Origin: Metellina segmentata
Taxonomy: Eukaryota > Arthropoda > Arachnida > Araneae > Tetragnathidae
Length of the DNA stretch: 64,000 nucleotides
Assembly (NCBI GenBank): GCA_947359465.1
Contig: OX375879.1
Location: 93,614,078-93,678,077, forward strand
Reading direction: 5' to 3'
The notes below the pieces were generated by a model. That model ran no database searches, was not told the DNA's origin, and worked only from the letters and a program-made list of their open reading frames with translations. Every line of letters begins with the position of its first letter. The first letter of the stretch is position 1. Positions 36,190 to 48,023 of the stretch are shown piece after piece. The position numbers were made by a program, and so were the translations under genes.

Positions 36190-36945
36190 TTAATTAAGGT
36201 CGCACTGTAAAACTCAACAGGCTATGGCGACGGTTCGGTTTCAAACTAGGGATACGACATCGATGCCAATGTTTTCAGAACATCGATGTATTGGAGTCGA
36301 TGTTTTTGTAACATCGATGTTTATTGTAGCCGATGTTTTTACGTTGTCGATGTTTTATTTTTAAATGAAAAAAGTATCGTTATAAAAATTTTAAAATTAA
36401 CAAAGTAGCATAATTTTTATAATCAGCAAATTGAACATACTTATCGACCAAAGTGGCCAAGAGTGAAGGGCCTGAAAAGTAAGGATGCGACATCGATGTC
36501 GATGTTTTCAAAACATTGATATTTTATAAAAACATCGATGTATTGGAGCCGATGTCGCATCACTAGTTAAACTAGCTAAAAAAAATTTAAGATATGGGGG
36601 AAAAAAATTAAATCGACTGAATTTTAAAAACATCGATGGTTTTGGTGCGATGTATGTATTATCAACATCGATGTTTTAATTTTGAACATTGAAGTTTTAA
36701 TTTTGAACACTGAAGTTTTAATTTTGAACATCGAAGTTTCAAAACATCGATGTTTTGCTGTCGATGTTGCATGACTCGTTGCTAAACCAGTTTTAAGAAA
36801 TAGGTGGAAAAAGTTTAAATACACTGAATTTTAAAAGCATCGATGTTTTGGGGGTCGATGTACTATCAACATCGATGTTTCAAAACATCGATGTTTTGCT
36901 GTCGATGTCGCATCCCTAGTTCAAACCCAAAGGGAAGGTTAAAAT
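36190..36945 (-). mobile_element. SINE family 1 tail split by a hAT MITE
   Basis: The left part 36190-36246 (AATTAAGGTCGCACTG, GGCTATGGCGACGG) and the right part from 36919 (GTTCAAACCCAAAGGGAAGG) join into the usual order of the SINE tail once the hAT element between them is ignored. The SINE is therefore older than the MITE. Confidence 0.75.
36247..36918. mobile_element. CATCGATG-rich hAT MITE with 8-bp target duplication
   Basis: The ends TAGGGATACGACATCGATG and ...CGATGTCGCATCCCTA are inverted repeats. The flanking octamers TTTCAAAC (36239-36246) and GTTCAAAC (36919-36926) match at 7 of 8 positions. Within 672 bp the palindrome CATCGATG and near variants recur many times, often followed by TTTT, so the element can form many alternative hairpins. 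No transposase is present. An open frame on the minus strand (36624-36824) is only the translated repeat. Confidence 0.88.
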
Positions 36946-37339
36946 AGTAGATACACAAGATCTGGATTATACTCCAGAAAAAAATTATTATTAATTTATT
37001 AACTAACACAGCAATTTCAATCATTTTATCTCTTGGCACACGTAAACTAATTACAAAATTTCTTCAACACACCAAGATACAGTATATTATTTCCCAATCT
37101 GACAAAACAGCAATTTTTTTTAATTGATGTATAAGACAAGGATAATTACCATCCTTTTGTGCTCCAAAAGAGCTTTTTAAAAACTATTTTGAAAAAATAC
37201 ATGTCGGATGCACTTTTAAATGAAAGAATAATTGAAAAAAAATTATTTATAAGTTATTTGTGATTACATTCTTAAAAAATTAAAAATTAAACTATTGAAT
37301 GAAATAAATCCCAACAATTTAGATCGTTTCATCATCCGT

Positions 37340-37452
37340 CATCTGACTGTGGTTCGAAATTAAGTGATGTTGTCCTCGGTTCTTTCTTTTCGGGCGTGAT
37401 CCCAGACCATCTTCAAAAGCCCGTTATGTTGCTCCAGTTTGAAGTTAATTCA
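37340..37452 (+). mobile_element. SINE family 1, 3' half
   Basis: CATCTGACTGTGGTTCGAAA, GTTGTCCTCGG, GCCCGTTATGTTGCTCCAG and AAGTTAATTCAAC follow in family order. The tRNA head and the first half of the body are missing. Confidence 0.8.
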
Positions 37453-37454
37453 AC

Positions 37455-38590
37455 TACCTACCTACCATTTCACCATGTGTAATGGAATATAAAAACCATT
37501 CTTGCTTCACGCCATTTCAAAAATGATAGTTTAGACTAAAATGATTTGCCTTCTTCATTGCGATCATAATATTTAATATGGATATATTTTTTACTCAGTA
37601 TACACAGTAATATTTATTATTAAGAGTGAAATGCGTCAGACATTTCTTGATTCTGTTATGGAAACAAAATCAAATACTTATCATTTCGAAGAAAACCCTA
37701 AATGAGAGAAATTTACCATGTTTATTTCAATTTCTAGAATTTGTCCTTTACATTTGATTTCAAAGCTCCTAACACAATCTTTATTTTTCGTTCAATTTAG
37801 TTACTAAGCATAAAATCTATTTCTGAAGCGATGTCGTTAGAGATTTATCAGTTTCTTGAGAAAAGAAAGCTTTTCTTACATTCATTTGGTCTTAATGGAA
37901 CTTTAGAAGAATCATCGGTTCAATGTTTTACATTATGCAAAATATTTAGAAATTTCAGTTGTTATAAATTCCTTATTTCTCACGGAATTCCTTTAGTTTT
38001 AATATGTGGCTTCAAGGAATGCAGTTTTCTCTCTTTCTGTACTTTATTTGAATCTTATGTTTACTATTTCTTGGATATTTTTCCTAGAATGCAGTTTCTA
38101 AGCAGAGGTTATAACATAAAAACATAAAAGCGAACCACTTAACAAATGAATTTGGAAAGTTGTTGTACTTCTTTAGAGCGATCATATGCTTACATTGCAA
38201 ACTCAATGCTTTTATTTATAAACTAGTAATCTCCCTGCTTTCTTATAATGTTATGTTAAAATGAATCGAATAATATTTAACCTACAAAAGACCGCTTTGT
38301 ATGTTTGCCACTACAGAAAACGAACCTTGTTAGTGCTGATAGTAATTCTAATGTTTTTGTTTCGTAAATCACTTCCTTAGACCAATCTAATCTTTGGACC
38401 ATAATCTTCCAAATTTTTCTGTCGCAACGCCCTTTTTAAAATATAATTGCTTTGGCACCAACTCTCAACTAATAATAAATTACAAGTGTAGCTGTGGTTT
38501 ATGTGATGAAGTGATTATCTTCATTTCATGTTAAACTGTGTGCTTAATGCGCACCTCCGAAAAGGATTTAATTAATTTAAGTTCAACCCA
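37455..38590. other. AT-rich stretch, nothing recognised
   Basis: A 98-codon open frame at 37831-38127 is Phe/Leu/Ser-rich, as expected from AT-rich DNA, and shows no domain. Confidence 0.45.
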
Positions 38591-38596
38591 ATGACA

Positions 38597-38754
38597 TTAA
38601 GCATCACCTGGTTTGTCTCCGAGTGACAAGCCAGTTGGGTAAATTTGTGTGGCAATCAACTCCAGGTCCACCTCCAAAGACTCGGCGATTGTTTCAAACA
38701 TAGGAACCTTGACAATGCGAGTCGATTCACGTAAGTACAATTGTGTTACGGTCA
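38597..38754 (-). CDS. Candidate terminal exon, product unknown
   Basis: On the minus strand an acceptor-like TTATTTCAG precedes a frame open to TAA. The peptide includes TQLYLRESTRIVKVPMFETI, then AESLEVDLELIATQIYPTGL and SLGDKPGDA. Composition is about 45% GC in an otherwise AT-rich area, and the sequence lacks the low-complexity look of chance frames. An alternative donor, CAG then GTGATG, lies just before the stop. No family is recognised; moderately GC-rich sequence extends upstream to about 39080 without a clear frame. Confidence 0.3.
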
Positions 38755-39176
38755 CTGAAATAAGCCATAAATGTCTATGTGGAAATTTCATATTAAACAA
38801 GCAGGCTTAAGACGGCTCCGAGCTACAAGCGGTTGGAGGAATAAATAGGGACACAGCTCTATTTGTCCTCCACCTAAAACACACAGATAATGGTCATGTA
38901 AGGTTGACATGAAAGACAACATCTACTTGTCACATATGAACACGTGTGAGAAAGCTGGCCAGCCGGCAAAGGATGTTTACATTTCGGTCCCACATACTGT
39001 GAATAACAGTTCTCCTACGAATTCGTCACGACTTCTGCCATCTTTTCTCGTGGCCTATACTACATCTATATTGACATGAGCTGAGGGCTAAGCTGAGTAA
39101 TTATGCCTATAATATTTTTATTTCACCAAGATTTTTAAGTAGCTATTCACCAAATCCATCTCATTGTGATTTGTGA

Positions 39177-39622
39177 GCCGCGGTAGCTCAGTCAGTAGAG
39201 CGTCGGGCTCGCATCAGAAGGGTTGTGGGTTCTGTCCTTGGCGGAGCCTGCAATTCTGATGATTGCGAGATCGGCGCTTCGACCTGGCTAAAGACCGTCG
39301 TGTTCACTAATGGTGACTGGGGCACGTAAAATAGGTCGTGGTCACAAAGTCCCCCATGTTCCCATACCAAATCAATACCTCTGGGGGTACCTGATCAGGG
39401 GGTTATCGGCCTTTGATTGGGATCTAAATTACGATATGTGTGAGTGAATGGATGTATGAAAGGGGCCTTCCTGTAAAAACGGATGTGCCATGTATGTCGA
39501 GCAAAATCTGACTTCCTCCCAATGGGGCTCAATAACTTGGAAGGCGCACCCCCTTGCCTCTTGCCGTCTTCGACGGGCCTGGCACTCCTGCGGTCTGCCA
39601 GTGTAGGCATAAGAAACAACAA
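39177..39622 (+). mobile_element. SINE family 2, full-length copy with 15-bp target duplication
   Basis: It starts GCCGCGGTAGCTCAGTCAGT, the A box of the tRNA-like head, with a B-box-like GGGTTCTGTCC, and ends GGCATAAGAAACAACAA. Perfect 15-bp repeats CATTGTGATTTGTGA flank it (39162-39176 and 39623-39637). It aligns along its length with the minus-strand copy at 5146-5580. The short A-rich 3' end suggests a LINE-mobilised element. Confidence 0.92.
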
Positions 39623-40204
39623 CATTGTGATTTGTGAATCTATCTGTGACTTAAAAGTGACCTATATTTAGTATTGAGGAGTTAACTTAACACATAACAT
39701 AGCAGTTTCCTACCACTGCATTTGTAGGAACCTGAGCAAGACGGAAGCGATCACTCTCTTGCTAAGACCTTTCGTCTTGTTTCTTGACCGATCAGCTGTA
39801 ACGTGCGATGCTTAACGTGTAATTATTGTGAGAATATGAGAGTGAACATAGAAACTAGGGAGTGCCCCCCCCCATATGCTCAAAATTAAGTGTCACTTTA
39901 AATATTTTAATTACAAAAAAAAATTTCATGTCAATATGTTTTAAAAATTACAACAGCACTGGAGCCATACATGAAAATGTGATCGTAATAAAAAGGCGCT
40001 ACAAACGTTTTTTCTTACGTTTTCAGACCAAGATGAAACACTCAGAAGCTAAATATAATGTCGTGTAGTTAAAGAATATCCGTACCTAACGTGAATCTTG
40101 GATAACAGATGCATTGAAAGTGAGGAAATAGTACGTAATGTGATGAAATTCTACGGTGCTGGGCAAGCTTTGGGCCAATATGAATTTTGATTGCGTGAAG
40201 TGAG

Positions 40205-40986
40205 GACCGCGTAAGAAATTTTTGGTAATTGTAAATCCTCTTCCCAAAAACGATACTCCTCTACATACGTACATACCATCTCGGACCGTTAGCAACTTCA
40301 AACAAACATTATCGTCATATCTGAGCTGTAATAGACTCATTCACCAAGTTCTATTGGCTCTATACACGTAAATCTAAAACATCCAAAGAAGTTAATGCTA
40401 AGCTTGAATTGCAAAAAACTACTTTTGTTAATCCCTCAGGGATTCTCACTGATCGTGGTTCCGCTTTCGCATTTGATGAATTCACGCAATATTGTGCCAA
40501 TGAAAACATTCAACTGCACCACTTAACAACTGTTTTGCCCCGTGCAAATGGACAGGTCGAAATACTCAACCGTAGTATCATCGCTGTGATTTCAAAGCTG
40601 TCCCAACCTGATCCCACGACATGGTACAAGCATGTCGCTGTAGTGCAACAGGCTATCAATTCCACTTATCATCGAAGCATTGACACAACTCCGTTCGAAC
40701 TGTTCATAGGTGCAAAAATGAAAACTAAACGAGATCATCAACTTCTCCAATTTCTATCTGATGAAATGCGACGTGTCTTCGAAACAAATCGTGACGACGA
40801 AAGTGTGCTACTAAACAAATTTTGAAAGTCCAACATGAAAACAAACGTCCTATAATTTACGTCGTAAAAATCCTCAAAAGTACGCCGTGAAACCTAATCA
40901 TACATATGATGTTACACGAATTAGTGCAAACGATGGACCAAAAACTATTACCACCATAGCAGAATATATTAACCCATTCACTTAAT
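40205..40986 (+). pseudogene. Ty3/gypsy pol: integrase part, degraded
   Basis: Pieces in order: NPLPKNDTPLHTY, HLGPLATSNKHYRHI, a TGA, VIDSFTKFYWLYTRKSK (first catalytic Asp), ILTDRGSAF (second Asp), VLPRANGQVEILNRSI (catalytic Glu), WYKHVAVVQQAINST and TTPFELFIG. The frame then breaks near 40825. A later frame gives YDVTRISANDGP and ends with TAA at about 40986. This is the standard integrase order at the end of a gypsy Pol; protease, reverse transcriptase and RNase H are absent upstream. Only the 3' half of the element is in place. Confidence 0.9.
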
Positions 40987-41670
40987 GTTTTTGCATAACA
41001 TCATATTTTATTTTATTTCCTTTATGTATATTGCATATTTTACGTTTTCTTAATTTTTACTAAATGTGAGTGTATGAAGGTGAAAATATTCTCTTTATTC
41101 CACTTGTGTTTAAACTATTTTCTTTTGATTGAAATATCTATTTTTTTCTTCACTCATTAATTTGTTTTCTCAGATTTGATTCTCTATTTCTGTATGCCAT
41201 TACCTTTTACATTTATGTAAACCTTGAAATTTATAAGTGTACTTTCACTGTTACTTTGCATACAAGGTAACGTATAGAAAATTTTTTGATGATGTTTTGT
41301 TTCTAATTTTTATGTTCTATATACTTAATTTAGAGTGTTGATTGCTAATTTTAATAAACTTTTCTGTTTTGTGCATTATTATTTGACCTTCACAACTCTT
41401 TGTATGTTCTGTTTTGAATTTACTGCTAGTTATTCAAATATGTTTGCAAGTGAAATATGTTTAACAGTGCCATACTCTATTTTTGTTTAATTTTTCTATT
41501 TGATGTTATATTTTCCCCATGAAGTGCTTTATTTTCCTATGTTATATCGCTTTCATGCGAGATTGCATGCGTTGTCGGAGGGCCGATTGTGAGAAAATAG
41601 TCCCCTTGGTTCCCATCCTATTCGCGGATCTATACATTATCGGTGACGCGCTGCGTCACATTATAACTAA

Positions 41671-44600
41671 TCTATATATATAAAATTCAAATACCACTCA
41701 CTCACTCACTGTTTCATCACTGTATCTCATGAACTACAAGTCCTAGGAAGCTGAAATTTTGCAGGGTGATTCTTCTTATACCATAGGGGTGCACTAAGAA
41801 AGGATTTAGAAAAATTCGAATCCTAAGAGGCCTAAAATTGACATAAGGCCTAAGTCAAAAGCAATTTGAAATGGCCATAGAAATAACATTGAGTATAAAA
41901 CGATTGCTGCACGCATCTCAGATTGCTTTACCAGTGTTGATCGAAAAACCATTTTCAAAAAAAATTAAATTATAATGTTCATGTTTGAACTGAATTTTTA
42001 CATCTTTCCCTGATGAATATAATCTCTCTATATTAAAAAAAAGTTACCGCCGCCGCCGACGCCGCCGCCGCAGAATTGAAATTTTTGTTGTTTAGCTCCA
42101 TTCTTAGACGGTTTCCCGAGAAAGTACTGATCGGAAAAATATGAAATTAACATGCTTTGTTCTTCATCGTATTCCCTGGATAATTATTAAGATTTTTTTC
42201 CGATGCGGCTATTAGTTTAGGTTTTATTAAGTGTTAAAGTTGAAGAAGTGAAATTTCTTCCTCGAGTGAGCAAAACACATTCAAAATTTCAGTCTTTAGT
42301 CGTGAGTTTTTTTTTAAGAGTACCTCTCAACGTAAATTTTTGCAGCTCGTCGAGTTTTTTTTGAAATTTAAATGTGGTTCTTGATAATATTTTTTTGAAA
42401 TTCGGGAAAAATCGGGACATTTTTGTTACTTTTTTTTAAAACTGCCGTATCTATATCTAATTACTATTAGTTTTTAATTTTTAAAATATCGCAGTATACC
42501 TCAGAATATACTCTTTCTTACGGTACTATTATTTTTGAAATCGGTTAATAATTAAATTGGATGCAATCAAAAGTTCGTGATACAAAATTCGGAATCTTCG
42601 GATATTTTCGCTACGTTTTGTTAAAACCGTTATGTCTACGGCAAAAACCATTATTTTTTAAATTTGAGAACATCACTGAATACACTACATTACACTCTTT
42701 CTTATGGTATAATTATTTTTCAAATTGGTTAATAAACAAAATCGATGCAATTAAAAGTAGGTCATACAATTTTCGGAACTTTCAGATCGTAACTTCCGAT
42801 ACAAAACTAAAATGGTCATATCTATATAGTATTACTGTTAGTTTTTAATTTTAAAAATATTGCAGTATACCTCACAATGTACTCTTTCTTACGGTACAAT
42901 TATTTTTAAAATTGGTTCATAAATAAATTCGATGCAATCAAAAGTTGGTGACACAAATTTCGTATTTTTCAGTTCGCATAGCTGGTTCCGCAAACAGCAG
43001 TGGGTTGCATTTTCTACTATCGGGTTTGCCAGATATCAAATTTATCGTAGCAACAATTGCCATAAAAACGATTTCTTTTTATTTGGCGAGGAAAAAGGCT
43101 CGCTTTTTTCCCTCTGTTCTCAAGACAGTTTACCGACAAAGTACAATCGTAAAGTTTTGATATTAACACTGTTTACTTAAAATTGTACAGGGAACAAGAT
43201 ACAGAAGATTTTTTACTGATGCGGCTATTAGTTTAGGGTGCATTAAGTGTTATAACAAAAAAAAGTGAAATCAATTGCGAAAGAAGTATTGGTTTGAGAA
43301 AGCAAACCAAACGGGATTGCGTAGCAATCCCCGGGGTCGGCGAGCGTAAGCGAGCAGGGCGCGAAGCCCTCGCTGTGACGTCATGTACCGGAAAGTGAAA
43401 TCAGCATAATACGAATTATTCAGATAGTTTCACTCTGTGAAAGGAATGTTGGTTTGCGAAGCAAACCAAATGACATCTGTGAAAGGAGTGTTGGTTTGCG
43501 AAGCAAACCAAATGGGATTGCGCGGCAATCCCCGGGGGTTGGCGAGCGTAAGCGAGCAGGGGGCGGAGCCCCCTAGTATTTATAAATATTTGATTGATGA
43601 AGAAAGAATATTTAGAACATTTAATTTTATATTTACTTAAATTTTATAATGGAGCACGAAAAGCCCAAACGATCAACTCATTGATCATAAAAGCGTAATT
43701 TTGCTACTCGGTATCTGGCAACCTCAGAATTAATGTTTAATTTTTTAATTTGATGTATAATTGCTTTATTGGGTATTTGAGTTGAAAACGAGATGGTTGC
43801 GGTCACATTTGGGAATTCCCAAGTATTATAAATATGTGTTCGTTTTGCTTATAAATCATTGTCTTTATCAATATTGTTCAAGTATTTTGTAGAATTGTTT
43901 TACTTCAGAATATATTCAGGAAGTCAGACTTGAACATACTAGAACAGATTTTTTTTTTTTTTAAAGAATTCTGCCTTTTTTAAGTATTGGAATTTTGTTT
44001 ATGTTTGCTTATGTGTTCCGGTATATTACCTATTCCAGAAATATTATTTAAGAGTTGGATTTTATTTATTTATTTCCTGCAAAATATCACTAGATATGAG
44101 TAATTTCATGGTGGTATATGTATATTTCCACCAACTTTCTTTAAATCTTTGGTTGAATACGTAATAGTGTGTAGGTAAAAAAAAATTACAAATCAAAATA
44201 TTTTTAAGTGTGAATTTATTATTTTAAAATTACATGAAAAATTTCAAAAATAACTTTAAAATAAGATGGGTTACGTTAATTTAAAACTGGTTGTCATACT
44301 TTGTAGTTCAAAATAAATTTAAAAATTTTGGTTTAGCTTTTCATTGAAAGACGATTAAATAAACTAAATTTCATTTGTTTTTCGTGTTTCATGGGCGTTA
44401 TTGAAAGCTTACGCCATAGTCAAGTAACTACATCTATCGTTCTAAATAGATACGTGCTTTCCATTTAGGAACCAAATTTCTGATCTAAAAAAGTACCATA
44501 AGGGTTCAATTTAAAACTGTATGTCTGTTGGAGAAACGGGAATTTTTAACAAGACTTAGTTGATCTTGAAATAATATCACACTAAGTAATTTTGAAAATT

Positions 44601-45306
44601 GAAATTTTATGTCTTAAGAGACAGAAAGTCGAGGTTGATTGCTCTATTTATTGAAGCTGTTCTTACAGAACTTAGATGCATGTGAATCGTTCGTTGAAAG
44701 TGATCTTTTTGTAAAAGCGCTGTAAAATCAACCTTCTGTTTATTAAAAAATTGTTATCGATTGGGTTTAATTTGTCTACTCTGGTGACATGTATTTCAAA
44801 CAAAATCTCTATTATTACACATGTCACTGAATGGAATTTTCTGGAAAAGTGCATTTGTTTCAATTTAAATGAGAAACGAATGCTGTAAAAATTTAATTTA
44901 CTATCTTCTCATATTGATGATGAAATTCGAAAATATCGTTTACTAGATGAAAGAATGGCGCAATGAAAACATATTCATAGGAAAACTAAGTTAAGACAAT
45001 CCACCGAAAATTCTTTACTTTTACTGAAATTGAATGCACGGGAATATGCACGGGAACTCGAAAACTTAAAATCAATTTCAGCAGAAGTGTGAAGAATATG
45101 AAATGGATTATATGGTTGGATACAACATATATATGCATATTTGCGTCCGAAGTAAACTGTAGAAGCGACGGAGAAGTTAAATTGTTAATAAATGTTTTTC
45201 CCCGTACACTTTAATGATGCTAACATTCTTTTATGAAAAATAATTGAACTCTTTTCAATCAACATATTATTAATTCAACCCGAGCTAAGCCGGGTATTTC
45301 TGCTAG
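41671..45306 (+). mobile_element. Helitron A, copy 1 (first of a tandem pair)
   Basis: The 5' end is TCTATATATATAAAATTC, preceded by A. The 3' end is CCGAGCTAAGCCGGG, then TATTTCTGCTAG, followed by T. Without the nested element at 42023-43576 it is 2082 bp, against 2079 bp for the neighbouring copy, and the two are highly similar throughout. It has no Rep/helicase frame. It lies within the gypsy LTR, with A and T at the insertion borders. Confidence 0.88.
42023..43576 (+). mobile_element. Helitron B nested in Helitron A
   Basis: The 5' end TCTCTCTATATTAAAAAAAA is followed by a GCC-repeat tract, and the 3' end is GGGGGCGGAGCCCCCTAG, then T. The intact copy at 45.6 kb reads AAAATAATATTTATAAAT at this point, so the insertion lies exactly between A and T without duplication. 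Inside are three copies of a unit of about 185 bp (around 42490, 42660 and 42860, each with ACTCTTTCTTA.GGTA) and reiterated 3' hairpin modules (43290, 43450, 43490). A TGACGTCA octamer lies at about 43376. Confidence 0.92.
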
Positions 45307-47385
45307 TATATATAAAATTCAAATACCACTGACTCACTGACTGATTCATCACTGTATCTCAAGAACTACAAGTCCTAGGAAGTTGAAATTTTGCAGGGTG
45401 ATTCTTCTTATACCGTAGGTGTGCACTAAGAAAGGATTTAGAAAAATTCGAATCCTAAGAGGCCTAAAATTGACCTAAGGCCTAAGCCAAAAGCATTTTG
45501 AAATCGCCATACAAATAACATTGAGTATAAAACGATTGCTGTACGCATCTCAGATTGCTTTACCAGTGTTGATCGAAAAACCATTTTCTTCAACAAATTA
45601 AATTATAATGTTCATGTTTGAACTGAATTTTTACTTCTTCCCATGATGAAAATAATATTTATAAATATTTGATTGATGAAGAAAGCATATTTAGAACATT
45701 TAATTTTATAATTACTTAAATTTTATAATGGAGCACGAAAAGCCCAAACGATACTCATCGATCATAAAAGCGTAATTTTGCTACTCGGTATCTGGCAACC
45801 TCAGAATTAATGTTTAATTTTTTAATTTGATGTATAATTGCTTTATTGGGTATTTGAGTTGAAAACGAGATGGTTGCGGTCACATTTGGGGATTCCCAAG
45901 TATTATAAATATGTGTTCTTTTTGCTTATAAATCATTGTCTTTATCAATATTGTTCAAGTATTTTGTAGAATTTTTTTACTTCAGAATATATTCAGGAAG
46001 TCAGACTTGAACATACTAGAACAGATTTTTTTTTTTTACAGAATTCTGGCTTTTTTAAGTATTGGAATTTTGTTTATGTTTGCTTATATGTTCCGGTATA
46101 TTACCTATTCCAGAAATATTATTTAAGAGTTGGATTTTATTTATTTATTTCCTGCAAAATATCACTAGACATGAGTAATTTCATGGTGGTATATGTATAT
46201 TTCCACCAACTTTCTTTAAATCTTTGGTTGAATACGTAATAGTGTGTAGGTTAAAAAAAAATTACAAATCAAAATATTTTTAAGTGTGAATTTATTATTT
46301 TAAAATTACATGAAAAATTTCAAAAATAACTTTAAAATAAGATGGGTTACGTTAATTTAAAACTGGTTGTCATAGTTTGTAGTTCAAAATATATTTAAAA
46401 ATTTTGGTTTAGCTTTTCATTGAAAGACGATTAAATAAACTAAATTTCATTTGTTTTTCGTGTTTCATGGGCGTTATTGAAAGCTTACGCCATAGTCAAG
46501 TAACTACATCTATCATTCTAAATAGATACGTGCTTTCCATTTAGGAACCAAATTTCTGATCTAAAAAAGTACCATAAGGGTTCAATTTAAAACTGTATGT
46601 GTGTTGGAGAAACGGGAATTTTTAACAAAACTTAGTTGATCTTGGAATAATATCACACTAAGTAATTTTGAAAAATTGAAATTTTATGTCTTAAGAGACA
46701 GAAAGTCGAGGTTGATTGCTCTATTTATTGAAGCTGTTCTTACACAACTTAGATGCATGTGAATCGTTTGTTGAAAGTGATTTTCTTTTTGTAAAAGCGC
46801 TGTAAAATGAACCTTCTGTTTATTAAAAATTTTTTATCGATTGGGTTTAATTAGTCTACTCTGATGACATGTATTTCAAACAAAATCTCTGTTATTCCAC
46901 ATGTCACTGAATGGAATTTTCTGGAAAAGTGCATTTGCTTCAAATTAAATTAGCAACGAATGCTGTAAAAATTTAATTTACTATCTTCTCATATTGATGA
47001 TGAAATTCGAAAATATCGCTTACTAGATGAAAGAATGGCACAATGAAAACATATTCATAGGAAAACTAAGTGCAAGACACTCCACCTAAAATTCGTCATT
47101 TTTTCTGAAATTGAATGCACGGGAATATGCACGGGAACTCGAAAACTTAAAATCAATTTCAGCAGAAGTGTGAAGAATATGAAATGGATTATATGGTTGG
47201 ATACAACATATATGCATATTTGCGTCCGAAGTAAACTGTAGAAGCGACGGAGAAGTTAAATTGTTAATAAATGTCTTTCCCCGTACACTTTAATGATGCT
47301 AACATTCTTTTATGAAAAATAATTGAAGACTTTTCAATCAACATATTACTAATTCAACCCGAGCAAAGCCGGGTATTTCTGCTAG
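45307..47385 (+). mobile_element. Helitron A, copy 2 (head-to-tail with copy 1)
   Basis: It starts directly after the CTAG of copy 1 with TATATATAAAATTCAAATAC, lacking the TC and one TA of the canonical 5' end. It ends CCGAGCAAAGCCGGG, then TATTTCTGCTAG, followed by T at 47386. It is uninterrupted and provides the empty-site reference for the nested Helitron B. Non-coding throughout. Confidence 0.88.
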
Positions 47386-47390
47386 TCAGA

Positions 47391-47400
47391 CTATATATGG
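47391..47400 (+). promoter_or_regulatory. TATA-like box of the gypsy LTR
   Basis: CTATATATGG is followed by GACGCCGCGG in the LTR remnant just right of the Helitron pair. The position inside an LTR fits the U3/R core promoter, now separated from the upstream LTR by about 5.7 kb of inserted DNA. Confidence 0.45.
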
Positions 47401-47812
47401 ACGCCGCGGATGCAAGAGCTTCGCACTGTATCTAAAGGCTGCTACACACTAGGTCAGTAATTTAGTCAAGTAGCGAGTGACATAGTAACTAAACGAGTTG
47501 GGACAAAACATATTTAGTCGAGTAGTTTAGTAAAACGATTTAGTGGACTCAATCCAGTCAAATGGATAGCAGGCGGTCAAATAGTGCCTTCCACCCCATT
47601 CCACTAACCACTAGCATGCCACTAGACAGGTGTGAACACGTTTCTTCAGTAGAGTTAATTTGTTATTCGTTTTTATTCAGAGAGGTCTCTTGTGTGTATT
47701 TATCATTCTTTTCGCAGTAAATTGAATTCATTCTTTTTCTTTAGTCAATAAATCTGTTCTGTTTAAATGTTTAACGTTTTTATTCTCTTAAAATAACATT
47801 TTTATCGGCACC

Positions 47813-48020
47813 ATGATTCGTTGCAGTGATGCTACTACGGTCAAATTAGTTACTGCTTGGAGTGCTTATGGAATGTGAAGTCTTCCCTGTACAAAAAATA
47901 AAGCATCCAAGGCAGTTGCAATCGATGAGTTAGAAAAAGCGATGTGAATACTGGAGTTTCACGAGAAGGAAATCAAACAAAAAATTAAAAACATGAGGAA
48001 AGTATTTTGTAATTTTTTTT
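47813..48020 (+). pseudogene. MADF/Myb-like ORF relic of Harbinger
   Basis: One frame with two internal TGA codons contains TTVKLVTAWSAYGM, SKAVAIDELEKAM and FHEKEIKQKIKNMRKVF. The pattern (L...W......A...I......V..KIKNLR..F) resembles the MADF/SANT-type DNA-binding protein that accompanies Harbinger transposases. The stops show it is dead. The transposase itself is absent. Confidence 0.6.
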
Positions 48021-48023
48021 AAA

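Noticed and set aside
36624..36824. Protein with repeated MFKIKTS motif
   Set aside because: It arises from tandem TTTTAATTTTGAACAT units within the hAT MITE.
37831..38127. 98-codon frame rich in Phe and Leu
   Set aside because: Composition is as expected from AT-rich non-coding DNA, and there is no domain or splice support.
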